Part shown: one piece after another, positions 43,570 to 54,512 of the stretch
Numbering within the stretch: position 1 is the stretch's first letter
Layout of the letters: every line of letters starts with the position of its first letter
NCBI GenBank assembly: GCA_036563645.1
Contig: DATCMA010000018.1
Coordinates: 1 to 64,000 of the forward strand
Direction: 5' to 3'
Length of the DNA: 64,000 nt
Source of the DNA: DATCMA01 sp036563645
GTDB lineage: Bacteria > Actinomycetota > Actinomycetes > Mycobacteriales > Micromonosporaceae
The notes under the pieces: model-generated
What the model was told of the DNA's origin: nothing
Databases searched by the model: none
Seen by the model: the letters and a program-made list of their open reading frames with translations, nothing else
Translations under genes and position numbers: made by a program

Positions 43570-44335
43570 CGCTTTCACCAGCGGTTCGCCGTTTAGCGCC
43601 TTCCCCCAGCGCGATGCGATGCCCGCGAGCACGACCAGCGCGCTGCGCATCGTCTGGATCTACCCGGATCTCCTCTCCACGTACGGCGATCGCGGCAACC
43701 TCCTCGCCTTGGCGTACCGGGCGCGCAAACGCGGAATGCCGGTCGAAGTGATCGAGGTACGGTCCAACGAAGCGCTGCCCACCACGGCCGACATCTACCT
43801 CATCGGTGGCGGCGAGGACGGTCCGCAGGCGGTCGCGGCTCAGCGGCTCATCGCGGACGGAGGGCTGCACCGCGCCGTCAACCAAGGGTCAGTGGTGTTC
43901 GCCGTCTGCGCCGGCTACCAGCTGCTGGGCAGCTCGTTCATCGCGAAGAACACCACCTACGCCGGCCTGGAACTGCTCGACGTCCACTCCGATCGGGGCC
44001 CCTCGCGGGCCGTCGGGGAGCTCGCCGGTGACGTCGACCCCCGCCTCGGCCTGCCGCCGCTGAGCGGTTTCGAGAACCACGGGGGGCGCACCCACCTCGG
44101 GCCCGGGGTGTTCCCCCTGGCCCGGGTCACTCGCGGCGTCGGCAACGACGGGGTCACCGAAGGGGCGTGGCGGGGCAAGGTCATCGGCACCTACGCGCAC
44201 GGACCCGCCCTGGTCCGCAACCCCGCCCTTGCCGACCTGCTGCTGCGCTGGGCCACCGGCATCGACCCGCTGCCGCCCATCGACGACACCTGGATCGAGC
44301 GGCTTCGCGCGGAGCGCCTCGCCGGGGTCCGGTAA
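43559..44335 (+). CDS. gatD: Lipid II isoglutaminyl synthase, glutaminase subunit GatD
   Basis: 258 aa as drawn. CobQ-type glutamine amidotransferase that feeds ammonia to MurT. The catalytic Cys is in VVFAVCAGYQLLGSS and the His in GTYAHGPALVRNP; IYPDLLSTYGDRGNLLALA is the usual opening. GTG at 43559 overlaps the murT stop; ATG at 43619 would start closer to the conserved core. The stop codon sits in the loop of a strong hairpin. Confidence 0.93.
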   Translation: MSTDAFTSGSPFSAFPQRDAMPASTTSALRIVWIYPDLLSTYGDRGNLLALAYRARKRGMPVEVIEVRSNEALPTTADIYLIGGGEDGPQAVAAQRLIADGGLHRAVNQGSVVFAVCAGYQLLGSSFIAKNTTYAGLELLDVHSDRGPSRAVGELAGDVDPRLGLPPLSGFENHGGRTHLGPGVFPLARVTRGVGNDGVTEGAWRGKVIGTYAHGPALVRNPALADLLLRWATGIDPLPPIDDTWIERLRAERLAGVR

Positions 44336-44353
44336 CCGGAACCCCGGCGAGGC
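44316..44353 (+). terminator. Terminator wrapped around the gatD stop codon
   Basis: GCCTCGCCGGGGT (44316-44328) pairs with ACCCCGGCGAGGC (44341-44353), extended by CCGG/CCGG with one bulge. The TAA stop lies in the small loop. It therefore folds only when ribosomes have left the end of gatD. Confidence 0.75.
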
Positions 44354-44364
44354 GTACCGCCACG

Positions 44365-44386
44365 GCGTGCCACCCGCCGGGCACGC
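44365..44386 (-). terminator. Hairpin downstream of leuS
   Basis: GCGTGCC (44365-44371) and GGCACGC (44380-44386) form a 7-bp stem, 11 nt past the leuS stop on the minus strand. It is a modest stem without a T-run. Confidence 0.45.
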
Positions 44387-44396
44387 GGCGGATGGC

Positions 44397-47219
<2,823 letters not shown>

Positions 47220-47282
47220 CGTCGCCACCTCGAGTGCTCGTCCAGGGCCAGTCGCGTCGGGCAGGAATGGTGGGGAGGGCAC

Positions 47283-47306
47283 AAAAAATCCCCTCCACAG
47301 GAGGGG
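47283..47306 (-). terminator. Intrinsic terminator in the leuS leader
   Basis: On the minus strand CCCCTCC-TGT-GGAGGGG (47306-47290) is followed directly by ATTTTTT. It is the only hairpin I noted in the window with a proper U-tract, and it lies between the leader peptide and leuS, not after a gene. Confidence 0.85.
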
Positions 47307-47308
47307 TC

Positions 47309-47337
47309 GCCGTGCTGCCGCGGGGCGTCAGCACGGC
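47309..47337 (-). promoter_or_regulatory. Upstream hairpin of the leuS attenuator
   Basis: GCCGTGCTG and CAGCACGGC (9-bp stem, 11-nt loop) overlap the stop codon of the leader peptide, at the place of the pause or 1:2-type hairpin in amino-acid attenuators. The exact antiterminator pairing is not resolved by eye. Confidence 0.65.
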
Positions 47338-47366
47338 CTCGTAAGAAGGAGGAAGGCCCTGGCCAC
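47328..47366 (-). CDS. Leucine leader peptide of leuS (12 aa)
   Basis: GTG start, reading MARAFLLLTRPC then TGA. Three successive leucine codons (CTC CTT CTT) stand in the middle, two of them the CTT codon that is unusual in such GC-rich DNA. Two hairpins and an intrinsic terminator follow, then leuS. Ribosomes stalling on these codons when charged Leu-tRNA is scarce would favour read-through. There is no ribosome-binding site; TAGACT ends 6 nt before the GTG, so the transcript seems to start at the leader's first base. Confidence 0.75.
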   Translation of the reverse strand: MARAFLLLTRPC

Positions 47367-47372
47367 GACGGC

Positions 47373-47401
47373 AGTCTAACGCGCCAATCACCGCGTGTCG
47401 C
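47373..47401 (-). promoter_or_regulatory. Promoter of the leuS leader
   Basis: On the minus strand GCGACA (47401-47396), a 17-bp spacer and TAGACT (47378-47373). Six nt follow before the leader GTG, predicting a leaderless leader-peptide mRNA. Confidence 0.65.
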
Positions 47402-47469
47402 ACCGGCGGGGAAACCACCGGACAGCGTGTACTTCTCGCGACTCGCTCGGCGAAACCTCTCAGGTTGGC

Positions 47470-47475
47470 TAGCCT
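47470..47475 (+). promoter_or_regulatory. -10 element upstream of moxR operon
   Basis: TAGCCT ends 6 nt before an ATG at 47482 that opens a 22-codon frame. It is the likely start of the moxR transcript. No clear -35 box is seen. Confidence 0.5.
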
Positions 47476-47481
47476 GGGAGA

Positions 47482-47550
47482 ATGCGGGTGATCCCAGGAT
47501 GGAAGGCACGGCCGATCTTCCCGAACTACGGCCTGTCCCCGCACGTATAG
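47482..47550 (+). CDS. Possible leaderless 22-aa upstream ORF of moxR
   Basis: ATG at 47482 to TAG at 47550, reading MRVIPGWKARPIFPNYGLSP then HV. It sits 6 nt after a -10-like hexamer and ends 35 nt before moxR. The peptide has no family I know. It may be a translated leader or chance; the start position relative to the -10 is its main support. Confidence 0.35.
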   Translation: MRVIPGWKARPIFPNYGLSPHV

Positions 47551-47585
47551 GTAGGCAGCCGTAGCCGCGACCGAGGAGGAGGCTC

Positions 47586-48641
47586 GTGACACAACAACCC
47601 TGGGACGACCTCGGCGAGCCGATGCCCAGTGAGGAGTTCCAAACCATCACGGACGCGGTCATCGCCAACATCGAGCAGATCATCGCCGGCAAGACCGCGA
47701 TCGTGCGACTCGCCCTCGCGGTCCTGCTCGCTGAGGGTCATCTCCTCATTGAGGACGTACCCGGGGTGGGCAAGACCAAGCTCGCCAAGGCCCTCGCCCG
47801 CTCCATCGACTGCTCGGTGCGGCGCATCCAATTCACCCCTGACCTGCTGCCGAGCGACGTCACCGGGGTGAACGTCTACAACCAGGAGACCCGCGACTTC
47901 GAGTTCCGCCCCGGCGCGGTCTTCGCCAATCTCGTCGTCGGCGACGAGATCAACCGGGCCTCGCCGAAGACACAGTCGGCGCTGCTGGAGTGCATGGAGG
48001 AGCGCCAGGTCACCGTCGACGGGACGACCTACGAGCTGCGCTCCCCCTTCATGGTCATCGCCACCCAAAACCCGGTCGACATGGAGGGCACCTACCCGCT
48101 GCCCGAGGCGCAGCGCGACCGCTTCACCGCCCGCGTCGCCATGGGCTACCCCGACCCGCAAGCCGAGCTAGCGATGCTCGACGGGCACGCCGCCGAGGAC
48201 CCGCTCCAGCGTCTGCACCCGGTCACCGACGCGCCCACCGTCCGCCGGCTCATCGCCACCGTCCGCACCATCCACGTCGCCGACTCGGTCAAGCAGTACA
48301 CCGTCGACCTCGTCACCGCCACACGGGAATCGCCGGAGCTGCGGTTAGGCGCGTCTCCGCGGGCCACGTTGCAGCTCCTGCGCACCGCGCGCGCGGTCGC
48401 CGCGCTGGACGGGCGGGACTACGTGCTCCCGGACGACGTGCAAGCGTTGGCCGTCCCCGTGCTCGCCCACCGAGTCGTCCTCACCGCCGACGCCCAGCTC
48501 GCCCGCCGGACCACCGACGCGGTCATCGCCGACATCGTCCACCGCGTGCCCGTGCCACACCACCGGGCGCGAGCGCCACACCCGCGCGCCGTCGACGGCA
48601 CCACCTCCTGGGGCGCGACGTTCGAACCCCGGAGGCGGTGA
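47586..48641 (+). CDS. MoxR-family AAA+ ATPase
   Basis: 351 aa. Walker A EDVPGVGKTKLAKAL, Walker B FANLVVGDEINRA, sensor 1 MVIATQNPVDMEGTYPLPEA and the arginine-finger region QRDRFTARV are present. MoxR proteins act as chaperones that mature partner proteins, often with a VWA/DUF58 protein encoded next to them, as here. The GTG start has GAGGAGGAGG upstream. First full gene of a three-gene operon with DUF58 and transglutaminase genes. The C-terminal ~35 residues are an Arg/His/Pro-rich tail. Confidence 0.93.
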   Translation: MTQQPWDDLGEPMPSEEFQTITDAVIANIEQIIAGKTAIVRLALAVLLAEGHLLIEDVPGVGKTKLAKALARSIDCSVRRIQFTPDLLPSDVTGVNVYNQETRDFEFRPGAVFANLVVGDEINRASPKTQSALLECMEERQVTVDGTTYELRSPFMVIATQNPVDMEGTYPLPEAQRDRFTARVAMGYPDPQAELAMLDGHAAEDPLQRLHPVTDAPTVRRLIATVRTIHVADSVKQYTVDLVTATRESPELRLGASPRATLQLLRTARAVAALDGRDYVLPDDVQALAVPVLAHRVVLTADAQLARRTTDAVIADIVHRVPVPHHRARAPHPRAVDGTTSWGATFEPRRR

Positions 48642-48642
48642 G

Positions 48643-49950
48643 GTGCGCGAGGCGCTGCGCGGACTGACGATTCGCGGCCGATCGTTCCTCGTCGCGGGAC
48701 TCGCGGCCACTGTCTGCGCCCTCGTGCTCGGCGAGAAGGATCTCCTGCGGGTCGCCGTCTTACTCCTCATCCTCCCGGTGCTCGCCATCGCCTACGTCGG
48801 GCGCAACCGGCACACCCTCACCTGCTCGCGGTCTCTCGACCCACGGCGCGTCACGGTCGACGGCTCGGCGCGCATCGTGCTGCGCCTGGAGAACCGCTCC
48901 CGGCTCCCCACCGGCACGCTGCTGCTCGAGGACCAGCTCCCGCCGGAGCTGGGCCGACGGCCGCGCGTCGTGTTGGAGCGGCTCGGGGTCCGCCAAGCCA
49001 GCTCGGTGTCGTACACGGTCTACGCCGACCTGCGCGGACGGTACGACATCGGGCCGCTGGTCGTCCGTCTCACCGACCCGTTTGGACTGTGCGAGCTCAC
49101 CCGCGTCTTTCCCGACGTCGATCGACTCACCGTGCTGCCTCGGGTCGTCCCGCTCCCCTCGGTCCGGCTTCCCGGCGCGCACGGCGGCACCGGCGAGAAC
49201 CACGCCCGGTCGGTGGCCGCACCCGGCGATGACGACACTTCCACGCGCGAATATCGGCGTGGCGACGACTTGCGTCGGGTGCACTGGAAGTCGACCGCAC
49301 GGACCGGCGCGCTCATGGTGCGTCGAGAAGAGCAGCCGTGGGAGAGCGCGGCCCTCCTCGCGCTCGACACCCGCCTCAGCGCCCACGTGGGTGACGGGCC
49401 CACCAGCAGTTTCGAGTGGGCGGTCTCGGCGGCCGCCAGCATCGCCGCGCACCTGACCAGGGCGGGCTACAAGCTGCGGCTGGTCACCGGACCGGGGAAC
49501 GACAGCGGCCCCGCCGAGTGGCACGCCCCACCGGCGGTCGCTGGTCAGCTCGCGCTCGATCGGCTCGCGGACGTCCGACTCGCCCCGGGCGAGCTCGGTG
49601 AGCTCGTCGATCGGGTACGCCGACACAACGACACCGGACTGGTCATCGCGGTGCTCGGCGCGCTCACCCCTGCCGAGGCCGAACTCCTCGCTGGACTGCG
49701 AATCACCGGTGTGACCTGCGTCGGTCTCCTCATCGACACCGCGTCCTGGCGGGAGGGACCGTCCACCACCGCGGTGGCGGAGGATCCCGCGCACCAGGCG
49801 ACCGCGCTGGCGTTGGCGCACAGCGGCTGGCGGGTGGTGGGGATATCGCGCGACGCCGACCTGGCAGCGCTCTGGCCCCACGTCACCCAGGGGACACAGG
49901 GCTTCGCCTGGCGAGCGGCGTTGGCCGACACCATCGCCGGAGGGCAGTGA
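48643..49950 (+). CDS. DUF58 domain membrane protein
   Basis: 435 aa. Two N-terminal membrane helices (residues about 13-48) are followed by a beta-rich region and the DUF58 core DDDTSTREYRRGDDLRRVHW, then KSTARTGALMVRREEQ. A VWA-like fold follows (LLALDTRLSA). It starts 1 nt after the moxR stop and its own stop overlaps the transglutaminase start. The MoxR/DUF58/transglutaminase trio is common in actinobacteria; a role in envelope maturation is inferred. Confidence 0.9.
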   Translation: MREALRGLTIRGRSFLVAGLAATVCALVLGEKDLLRVAVLLLILPVLAIAYVGRNRHTLTCSRSLDPRRVTVDGSARIVLRLENRSRLPTGTLLLEDQLPPELGRRPRVVLERLGVRQASSVSYTVYADLRGRYDIGPLVVRLTDPFGLCELTRVFPDVDRLTVLPRVVPLPSVRLPGAHGGTGENHARSVAAPGDDDTSTREYRRGDDLRRVHWKSTARTGALMVRREEQPWESAALLALDTRLSAHVGDGPTSSFEWAVSAAASIAAHLTRAGYKLRLVTGPGNDSGPAEWHAPPAVAGQLALDRLADVRLAPGELGELVDRVRRHNDTGLVIAVLGALTPAEAELLAGLRITGVTCVGLLIDTASWREGPSTTAVAEDPAHQATALALAHSGWRVVGISRDADLAALWPHVTQGTQGFAWRAALADTIAGGQ

Positions 49951-52427
49951 TGAACTCTCGCCTCCACCTCGGGCTGGTGGCCGGCGGGGCCACCCTGCTG
50001 GCCGCGGCGCCCCTCGCCGCGATCTTCGCACGCTGGACCTGGCTCATCCACAGTGTCCTCGTGGTCGCCGTCGTCACCAGCGCGGCCACCCTGCTGCGCG
50101 CGCTACGCGCTCCGGTCTGGAGTCAACCCCTCGCGACCGTACCGGCGCTGCTCCTCGCGCTGACCTGGCTCTTCCCCAGCGGTGAGGAGCTCGCGCGGTT
50201 CCTCCCAACGCCACAGACCATCGACCACTTCGTGGCGCTCCTGCGCGCGGCGCGCCAGGACGTCCACAACTACGGGGTGCCGGTCCGGGACGTGGAGTCG
50301 CTGCTCTTCCTCACCGCGGTGAGCGTCGGTGGAGTGGCGATCGCCGTCGACCTGATCAGCGCCGGGCTCCGCCGGCCGGCGATCGCCGGTCTCCCGATGT
50401 TGGCGATCTACACCGTGCCGGTGGCGATCTACCCCGAGAGCGTCTCGCCGGTGCCCTTCGCGGTCGGTGCGGCGGGCTTCCTGTGGCTCCTCGTGGCCGA
50501 CAACGTCGACCGGGTCCGGCAGTTCGGGCGTCGCTTCACCGGCGACGGCCGAGACGTGGCCGTCTGGGCACCGTCACCGCTGGCGGCCGCGGGTCGCCGC
50601 CTCTCCGTGGTCGGAGTGGCCCTCGCCGTCGTGGTGCCGCTCGCCATCCCGGGGATGACGAGCGGGCTGATCGACAGGTTTCACCTCCTGGACGACGGCC
50701 CCGGCGAGGGGTTCGGCACGGGAGCCGGCGGGCGCATCAATCTCTTCGCCGCGCTCAGTGGCCAACTCACCCAGACGGAAATCCGGGAACTCGCCCGGGT
50801 GATCACCACCGATCCGACCCCGGCGTACCTGCGCTTCGGGATAGCGGATGAGATCCGCGAGGAGGGCTTCGCCAGCCGTCCGCTCACCGGTCGCCCGTTG
50901 GCTGAGGTGCTCACCGATCCGCGCGCCCAGCGCGAGCCCGGAGTCACGTATCAGGCGTTCCGCGCCACGGTGCAGGTCTCGGCCGATTTCACTCTCCCCA
51001 TGCTGCCGACGTACCCGACCGTGGTGGCGATGGACGACCCGAACGGCTCGCTGCTGTACGACCCCGGGGCACAGGTCGTCTTCGCCCCGCGGAGCCGCAA
51101 CCGGGAGCGCACCTACTCATTCGAGTACGTCCGCACCTCGTACTCGCCGGACGCGCTGCGCCACTCCCTCCCGCTGCCCGCCGATGACCCGATCCGCCGC
51201 CGGTTCACCGAGGTGCCGGAGGAACCGGAGGTGACCCGCCTGGTCAGCCGACTCATCGCGGGAAAGCGGACGGAATATGACCGGGTTCGCGCGATCTACG
51301 ACTACTTCTCCCGCAAGAACGGTTTCACCTACAGCTTGAGCACCGTCAGCGGCACCAGCGGGCGGGACATCGTCAACTTCCTCACCACCAAAGTCGGGTT
51401 CTGCCAGCAGTACGCCGCCGCGATGGCGTGGCTGGTCCGCGCGGCGGGGATCCCCGCGCGCGTCGCGTTCGGCTTCACCCAGGGCACCGAGCGGCAGGAC
51501 GACGCGGTCATCCTGACCAACCGCAACTTGCACGCCTGGACCGAGGTGTACTTCGCCGGATTCGGCTGGGTGCCCTTCGACCCCACTCCCGCCGCGGCCG
51601 TCCCCGGCGCCACGCGCTCCGAATGGGCGCCGGACACCGACGCGCCCACCCCCTCCTCGCCGTCGGCGACGCCGGGCACCACGGCCACGGAGACCCCCGC
51701 CGAGGCGCCCGAGGCGGCCGACACCCCAGTCGACGAGGACGTGGACTCCGGGCTCGCCCTGCCGGAGACGACCCCCGGGAACCCCCGCTCGGGAGGGTCG
51801 TGGTGGCCTGTCAGTGCGCTGCTGCTCCTCCTCGCTGTCGCCGCGCCGGCGGTCTCCCGCGCGCTAATCCGCCGGCGCCGTGGGCAGGTCGTGGCGACCA
51901 CGGTCCGTGGCCCTGACGCGGCCGAGGATTCCGCCGCGCCCTCACCCCCCGGGGGCGCCGCGGGGGCGTCCGCGGTGCCCCCGGTCGTGGTCGGCGACGC
52001 CGGCCGCGCGCGGACGGTCGCGCACGCCGCCTGGGACGAGTTCATCGACACGTTGGTCGACTTCCGCGTTCCCGTGAACCCGGCCGAGACTCCCCGGGCC
52101 ACCATCGACCGACTGATCACGAGCGGCCGGCTTCGGGACGCCGCCGCGGACGCTGGGCGTGTGCTCGGCTACGCCGAGGAGCGCGCCCGGTACGCGCGGA
52201 CACCAGCGGGCAGCGATGACCTTTCGGAGGCGCTGCGCACGGTTCGGCGGATGCTCGCCGCGGACGCGAGCCGGCACGTCCGGTGGATGGCGGTGGCGCT
52301 CCCGCCCTCCGTGCTGGTGCGCTGGCGGATGGGCGTGGCGAACGCCGTCGACCGCGCACTGGCGACGCTCACGCGCTGGCGGGGCAGGCTCAGCCGCCGC
52401 ATCTCGGTGGCGCGCACGCCACGGTAA
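49947..52427 (+). CDS. Membrane transglutaminase-like protease (DUF3488/TgpA-type)
   Basis: 826 aa. Five or six membrane segments in the first ~220 residues, an extracellular region, and a transglutaminase core with the Cys-His-Asp triad: VGFCQQYAAAMAWLVRAAG, NLHAWTEVYF and WVPFDPTP. A Pro/Thr/Glu/Ala-rich linker and another helix (WWPVSALLLLLAVAAPAVSR) precede a cytoplasmic DUF4129-like C-terminus. It may be a cysteine protease or amide-forming enzyme of the envelope. GTG at 49947 overlaps the DUF58 stop; ATG at 49950 is in frame. Confidence 0.92.
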   Translation: MMNSRLHLGLVAGGATLLAAAPLAAIFARWTWLIHSVLVVAVVTSAATLLRALRAPVWSQPLATVPALLLALTWLFPSGEELARFLPTPQTIDHFVALLRAARQDVHNYGVPVRDVESLLFLTAVSVGGVAIAVDLISAGLRRPAIAGLPMLAIYTVPVAIYPESVSPVPFAVGAAGFLWLLVADNVDRVRQFGRRFTGDGRDVAVWAPSPLAAAGRRLSVVGVALAVVVPLAIPGMTSGLIDRFHLLDDGPGEGFGTGAGGRINLFAALSGQLTQTEIRELARVITTDPTPAYLRFGIADEIREEGFASRPLTGRPLAEVLTDPRAQREPGVTYQAFRATVQVSADFTLPMLPTYPTVVAMDDPNGSLLYDPGAQVVFAPRSRNRERTYSFEYVRTSYSPDALRHSLPLPADDPIRRRFTEVPEEPEVTRLVSRLIAGKRTEYDRVRAIYDYFSRKNGFTYSLSTVSGTSGRDIVNFLTTKVGFCQQYAAAMAWLVRAAGIPARVAFGFTQGTERQDDAVILTNRNLHAWTEVYFAGFGWVPFDPTPAAAVPGATRSEWAPDTDAPTPSSPSATPGTTATETPAEAPEAADTPVDEDVDSGLALPETTPGNPRSGGSWWPVSALLLLLAVAAPAVSRALIRRRRGQVVATTVRGPDAAEDSAAPSPPGGAAGASAVPPVVVGDAGRARTVAHAAWDEFIDTLVDFRVPVNPAETPRATIDRLITSGRLRDAAADAGRVLGYAEERARYARTPAGSDDLSEALRTVRRMLAADASRHVRWMAVALPPSVLVRWRMGVANAVDRALATLTRWRGRLSRRISVARTPR

Positions 52428-52449
52428 GGGAGACACGTCGTACGGGGAT

Positions 52450-52472
52450 GCGGCGTACGAGGGGTACGCCGC
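52450..52472 (+). terminator. Hairpin after the transglutaminase gene
   Basis: GCGGCGTAC (52450-52458) pairs with GTACGCCGC (52464-52472) over a 5-nt loop, 22 nt past the stop. The remaining ~205 bp to the convergent DUF3040 gene show nothing else I can support. Confidence 0.65.
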
Positions 52473-52677
52473 CGGATCAGGGGCTGGACGTCGCGTATCA
52501 GGGGATGCGTGCCAGAGAACGCCGGAAAAGCCACGATTCGGAGAAGGATGCGGAGAAGGCCGTAGTGCACCCTCGGCTGCGGTCACCCGCGTCGCCGTGC
52601 TACCACCAGGCGGAACGAGACCCACACGACGCGCGGGCGCACTCCACCCCTAGCGAGACACCTCGGTTATGCGCGCG

Positions 52678-53061
52678 TCACCGGCGCCCTTCCGGGCGCT
52701 GACGCCACCGCTCCTCCAGGCGGTCGACGATCGACCGACGGCGTCCCCGAAGCCGGCGGCTGGTGGTGCCGCCGACGATCCGGAGGTCCGGTGCCTGTGC
52801 CCGCCGATGCGAATGCATGGCGAACGCGACAGCACCGAGCATGACCACGAAACCTGCGACGCCGAGCAGGGTCACCTTGCTCACCGCGCCGTAGACGAGC
52901 AGGGCCAGGCCTGCTACGCCGATTCCGGCGGCCACGAGCAGGCGACGCCGCGCCTGGTAACGTGGGTCGCTGGCGCGCACAGCCGAGGCAAACTTGGGAT
53001 CCTCGGCAAGCGACCGCTCGATCTGCTCGAACAGCCGCTGCTCGTGCTCCGAGAGCGGCAC
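52678..53061 (-). CDS. DUF3040 membrane protein
   Basis: 127 aa. Starts PLSEHEQRLFEQIERSLAED, the signature of DUF3040, then two membrane helices (LLVAAGIGVAGLALLVYGAV and VTLLGVAGFVVMLGAVAFAM) and a basic tail. Small actinobacterial membrane protein, often found upstream of mraZ near dinB, as roughly here. Function unknown. GGGGAGGAG precedes the GTG. Confidence 0.9.
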   Translation of the reverse strand: MPLSEHEQRLFEQIERSLAEDPKFASAVRASDPRYQARRRLLVAAGIGVAGLALLVYGAVSKVTLLGVAGFVVMLGAVAFAMHSHRRAQAPDLRIVGGTTSRRLRGRRRSIVDRLEERWRQRPEGRR

Positions 53062-53151
53062 GGCACTCCTCCCCGGTCACTGTGGTCGGTCCGGTCGAAC
53101 CGACAGACCGTGGCAGCCGATCGGCTGCTCAACCGCAAGTCTACGAGGGGC

Positions 53152-54465
53152 TCAGCGGGTCGGAAAGCGGGTCGCCCGCCGAGGCGGCGAATTTCCCGCG
53201 TGGCGCACATCGTGGCCGCCCAACAGACTAGCTGGACGGACAGCTCCCCGCCCGAAACGCGCCGTAGCCGCGTCGACCGCCACTTCCGCCTCACGCCAGC
53301 CCTGCTCTGGCTCGCCCAACGCCGGCTGCCGCCCGACCGCGTCCGCCACGAGTCCGTCGACCCGCACCCCGATCAACCGGATCGGATCGATCGTGGCCTG
53401 CCGATCAGAGAGGCGCGCGACCGCGGGCTGCACCGCGGTCAGGAGTGACCAGGCGGTCTCGAAGATCTCCCGCCCCACGTCGGTCGGCGCCGACAAGGTC
53501 CGTGACCGAGTCACGGTGCGGAAGGTCGCGTAGCGGACCTTGATCGACACAGTTCGGCCCGCCTGCCCCGCGGCCCGGAGCCGGCTGCCCACCTTGTCGG
53601 CCAGGCTGAGGAGGGCTCGCCGCAGGACCAGCGGGTCGACGACGTCGACATCGAAGGTCACCTCCGCGCCGATGGACTTTTCCGGGCGCTCGGGATCCAC
53701 CCGCCGCGGGTCACGCCCGTGGGCCAAGTCGTGCAGCTGGGCCGCAGCCGCCTCGCCGAGAGCCGCCCGCAGCATGCCCAGCGGCGCCGCGGCGACGTCG
53801 CCCACCGTGCGCAACCCCAATCGGGTCAGCTTCTCCGCGGCACGCTCCCCCACCCCCCACAGCGCGGAGACCGGCAACGGGTGGAGGAACTCCAGTACCC
53901 GGGCGGCGGGCACGACAACCATCCCATCGGGTTTCGCCCGGGCCGATCCGAGCTTGGCGAGGAACTTGTTGGGGGCCACCCCCACCGAGCAGGTGAGCCC
54001 TTGCTCATCCGCGACGCGCTCGCGAATGAGTCGGGCGATCTGCGCGGGACGACCGAATAGCCGGCGGGCACCGGAGACATCGAGAAACGCCTCATCCAAC
54101 GAGAGAGGCTCCACCAGCGGGGTGATGTCGCGGAAGATCTGCATCACCGCGCGGGAGACCTCCCGGTACCGGGCGAAGTCCGGCGGCAGGAACACCGCGT
54201 GTGGGCAGAGGGCTCGCGCCCGCGCGGTCGGCATGGCGCTGCGCACGCCGTAGGCGCGGGCCTCGTAGGTCGCGGAGTTCACCACCCCGCGCGGGCCTAC
54301 CCCGCCGACTACGACCGGGCGGCCACGCAGCTCGGGGCGCCGCTGCACCTCCACGGACGCGAAGAACGCGTCCATGTCGACGTGCAGGATCGGGCACCCC
54401 GTATCGTCGGCGTCCGCGCCGAAACGCGGATCTCCGCCGCGCGGCACAGCGTGGCTCCGGCCCAT
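53152..54465 (-). CDS. dinB: DNA polymerase IV
   Basis: 437 aa Y-family translesion polymerase. The catalytic acidic residues are intact in ILHVDMDAFFASVEVQRRPE and EPLSLDEAFLDVSG; GVAPNKFLAKLGSARAKPDG and the little-finger domain follow. The first ~25 residues before the core are extra. ATG at 54465 has no ribosome-binding site; a TAGCCT hexamer ends 7 nt before it, suggesting a leaderless message. No SOS box was seen beside it. Confidence 0.94.
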   Translation of the reverse strand: MGRSHAVPRGGDPRFGADADDTGCPILHVDMDAFFASVEVQRRPELRGRPVVVGGVGPRGVVNSATYEARAYGVRSAMPTARARALCPHAVFLPPDFARYREVSRAVMQIFRDITPLVEPLSLDEAFLDVSGARRLFGRPAQIARLIRERVADEQGLTCSVGVAPNKFLAKLGSARAKPDGMVVVPAARVLEFLHPLPVSALWGVGERAAEKLTRLGLRTVGDVAAAPLGMLRAALGEAAAAQLHDLAHGRDPRRVDPERPEKSIGAEVTFDVDVVDPLVLRRALLSLADKVGSRLRAAGQAGRTVSIKVRYATFRTVTRSRTLSAPTDVGREIFETAWSLLTAVQPAVARLSDRQATIDPIRLIGVRVDGLVADAVGRQPALGEPEQGWREAEVAVDAATARFGRGAVRPASLLGGHDVRHAGNSPPRRATRFPTR

Positions 54466-54512
54466 GTCAGCGAGGCTATCCGGTCGCCCGCTGAGGCCCG
54501 CGGCGCCGCCGC

